Below are positions 6,504 to 7,580 of a DNA stretch of 7,580 nucleotides, piece by piece. The stretch covers positions 1 through 7,580 of the forward strand of contig NZ_CALFIG010000184.1 of assembly GCF_937876455.1 (NCBI RefSeq). The letters run 5' to 3'. The notes below the pieces were generated by a model, which ran no database searches, was not told the origin of the DNA, and saw only the letters and a list, made by a program, of their open reading frames with translations. The stretch's first letter is position 1. The number at the start of each line of letters is the position of its first letter. The DNA is from an uncultured Flavobacterium sp. (GTDB lineage: Bacteria; Bacteroidota; Bacteroidia; Flavobacteriales; Flavobacteriaceae). Both the position numbers and the translations under genes were made by a program.

Positions 6504-7580
6504 ATGAAAATTGCAATTGTATGTTATCCTACGTTTGGTGGGAGTGGAGTAGTGGCAACTGAATTAGGTTTAGAGTTGGCAAAAAAAGGACATGAAATTC
6601 ATTTCATTACCTATAAACAACCTGTGCGTCTTTCTTTGCTTAATCCTAGCATACATTTTCATGAAGTAAACGTACCCAATTATCCCCTTTTTCATTACCA
6701 ACCTTATGAACTAGCCTTATCAAGTAAGCTGGTTGATATGGCAAAATTACACCAAATTGACGTTTTACACGTACATTATGCTATTCCTCATGCCTATGCA
6801 GGGTATATGGCAAAAAAAATGCTAGAAGAAGATGGCATCTTTATTCCTATGATTACTACATTACATGGAACAGATATTACCTTAGTAGGCAATCATCCCT
6901 TTTATAAAACAGCGGTTACATTTAGCATAAACCAGTCAGACTTTGTTACTAGTGTATCTCATAGTTTAAAAGAGGATACATATCGTTTATTTGATATTAA
7001 AAAAGACATTCATGTTATTCCAAATTTTATCGAGATTGACGAAAATAAACAGAATGATACAAGTCAAGTTTGTCAACGTTCCGTTTTAGCAAATTCTAAT
7101 GAACGAATTATAACACATATTTCAAATTTTAGAAAAGTGAAGCGAATTCCAGATGTAATTCAAACTTTTTATAGAATTCAAAAAGAAATCCCTTCTAAAT
7201 TAATGATGGTAGGGGAAGGTCCAGAAAAAATACATGCCGAAAAATTATGTGATGAATTAGGTATTTCAGATAAAGTAATTTTCTTTGGAAATAGTAACGA
7301 TATTGAACAAATTTTAAAATATTCAGATTTGTTTTTGTTACCTTCTGAAACAGAAAGTTTTGGTCTTGCTGCTCTTGAAGCAATGGCGTTTAAAGTTCCT
7401 GTTATTTCAAGTAACTCAGGAGGTATTCCTGAAGTAAATAGAGAAGGCGTGTCGGGCTATTTAAGTAATGTGGGGGATATAGATGAAATGAGTAAAAATG
7501 CCATTAAGATTTTAAAAGATGATGCCGTTTTACATCAATTTAAAGAATCGGCATTTCAAGTAGCTAAAAAATATGATATT
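6504..7580 (+). CDS. bshA: N-acetyl-alpha-D-glucosaminyl L-malate synthase BshA (3' end outside window)
   Basis: The frame is open from ATG 6504 through the last base, 359 codons; BshA proteins are usually about 375-385 aa, so only about 20 residues are missing. This GT4 glycosyltransferase transfers GlcNAc from UDP-GlcNAc to L-malate, the first step of bacillithiol synthesis in the cytoplasm. Visible marks are the N-terminal YPTFGGSGVVATELG with the glycine loop at 12-15, HVHYAIPHA, TLHGTDITLVG (H121-G-T-D124), IPNFI, SNFRKVKR with R210, K211 and R214 as likely diphosphate contacts, the GEGPE turn, and the EX7E motif E284-S-F-G-L-A-A-L-E292. The GGSG, HGTDITLVG and FRKVKR segments together are characteristic of BshA rather than of general GT4 enzymes. 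The start is preceded by A-rich AAAGAAA, five bases after the DUF1801 stop. bshB and bshC are not in this window. Confidence 0.93.
   Translation, partial: MKIAIVCYPTFGGSGVVATELGLELAKKGHEIHFITYKQPVRLSLLNPSIHFHEVNVPNYPLFHYQPYELALSSKLVDMAKLHQIDVLHVHYAIPHAYAGYMAKKMLEEDGIFIPMITTLHGTDITLVGNHPFYKTAVTFSINQSDFVTSVSHSLKEDTYRLFDIKKDIHVIPNFIEIDENKQNDTSQVCQRSVLANSNERIITHISNFRKVKRIPDVIQTFYRIQKEIPSKLMMVGEGPEKIHAEKLCDELGISDKVIFFGNSNDIEQILKYSDLFLLPSETESFGLAALEAMAFKVPVISSNSGGIPEVNREGVSGYLSNVGDIDEMSKNAIKILKDDAVLHQFKESAFQVAKKYDI

Noticed and set aside
7195..7383. Open frame on the - strand inside bshA
   Set aside because: Antisense to the EX7E catalytic region of bshA; composition is that of reverse-complemented AT-rich coding sequence.

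Overview
The window is AT-rich (by eye about two thirds A+T), densely coded on the + strand, and reads as ordinary chromosome of a flavobacterium (Bacteroidota, probably Flavobacteriaceae). The taxonomic signs are: no Shine-Dalgarno sequences but A-rich stretches before starts; signal peptides ending in ...FSQ or ...FGQ; one TAnnTTTG-type promoter element; and a gene set I recognise from that group (split Hdr-like iron-sulfur pair, a 160-aa protein usually mislabelled 'ABC transporter ATPase', a GH3/serine-hydrolase fusion, BshA). The genus cannot be told from this sequence.

Left block (1-3076), five genes in one direction with gaps of about 1-26 bases, probably one transcript entering from outside the window. 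It holds the C-terminal part of a membrane-anchored protein with two 4Fe-4S motifs (HdrC/GlpC-like), a small HAD-superfamily hydrolase, an HdrB-like protein with cysteine-rich CCG domains, a secreted protein of unknown function, and the 160-aa conserved protein. The two iron-sulfur proteins probably form one membrane electron-transfer complex, with the HAD gene lying between them.

Junction (3077-3149): a strong hairpin followed by T6 ends the left block. A Bacteroidota-type -7 element (TAACTTTG) abuts the hairpin and could start the next transcript, so terminator and promoter appear to share sequence.

Right block (3150-7580, leaving the window): a 963-aa exported GH3 beta-N-acetylhexosaminidase (NagZ type) fused to a serine beta-lactamase/esterase-like domain, then a DUF1801 protein, then bshA (bacillithiol synthesis glycosyltransferase). 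The gaps are 1 and 5 bases, so this is probably one operon. bshA is cut by the window edge after 359 codons. The first and third genes both concern N-acetylglucosamine chemistry (hydrolysis outside the cytoplasm, transfer to malate inside), but a functional link is inference.

I see no RNA genes, insertion sequences, CRISPR arrays or phage genes, and no non-coding stretch longer than 73 bases. I did not find a clearly new system. The points most worth a second look are the HAD gene inside the Hdr-like pair, the overlapping terminator/promoter, the four-cysteine cluster beside the HTG motif of the fusion enzyme, and the two small genes without known function.
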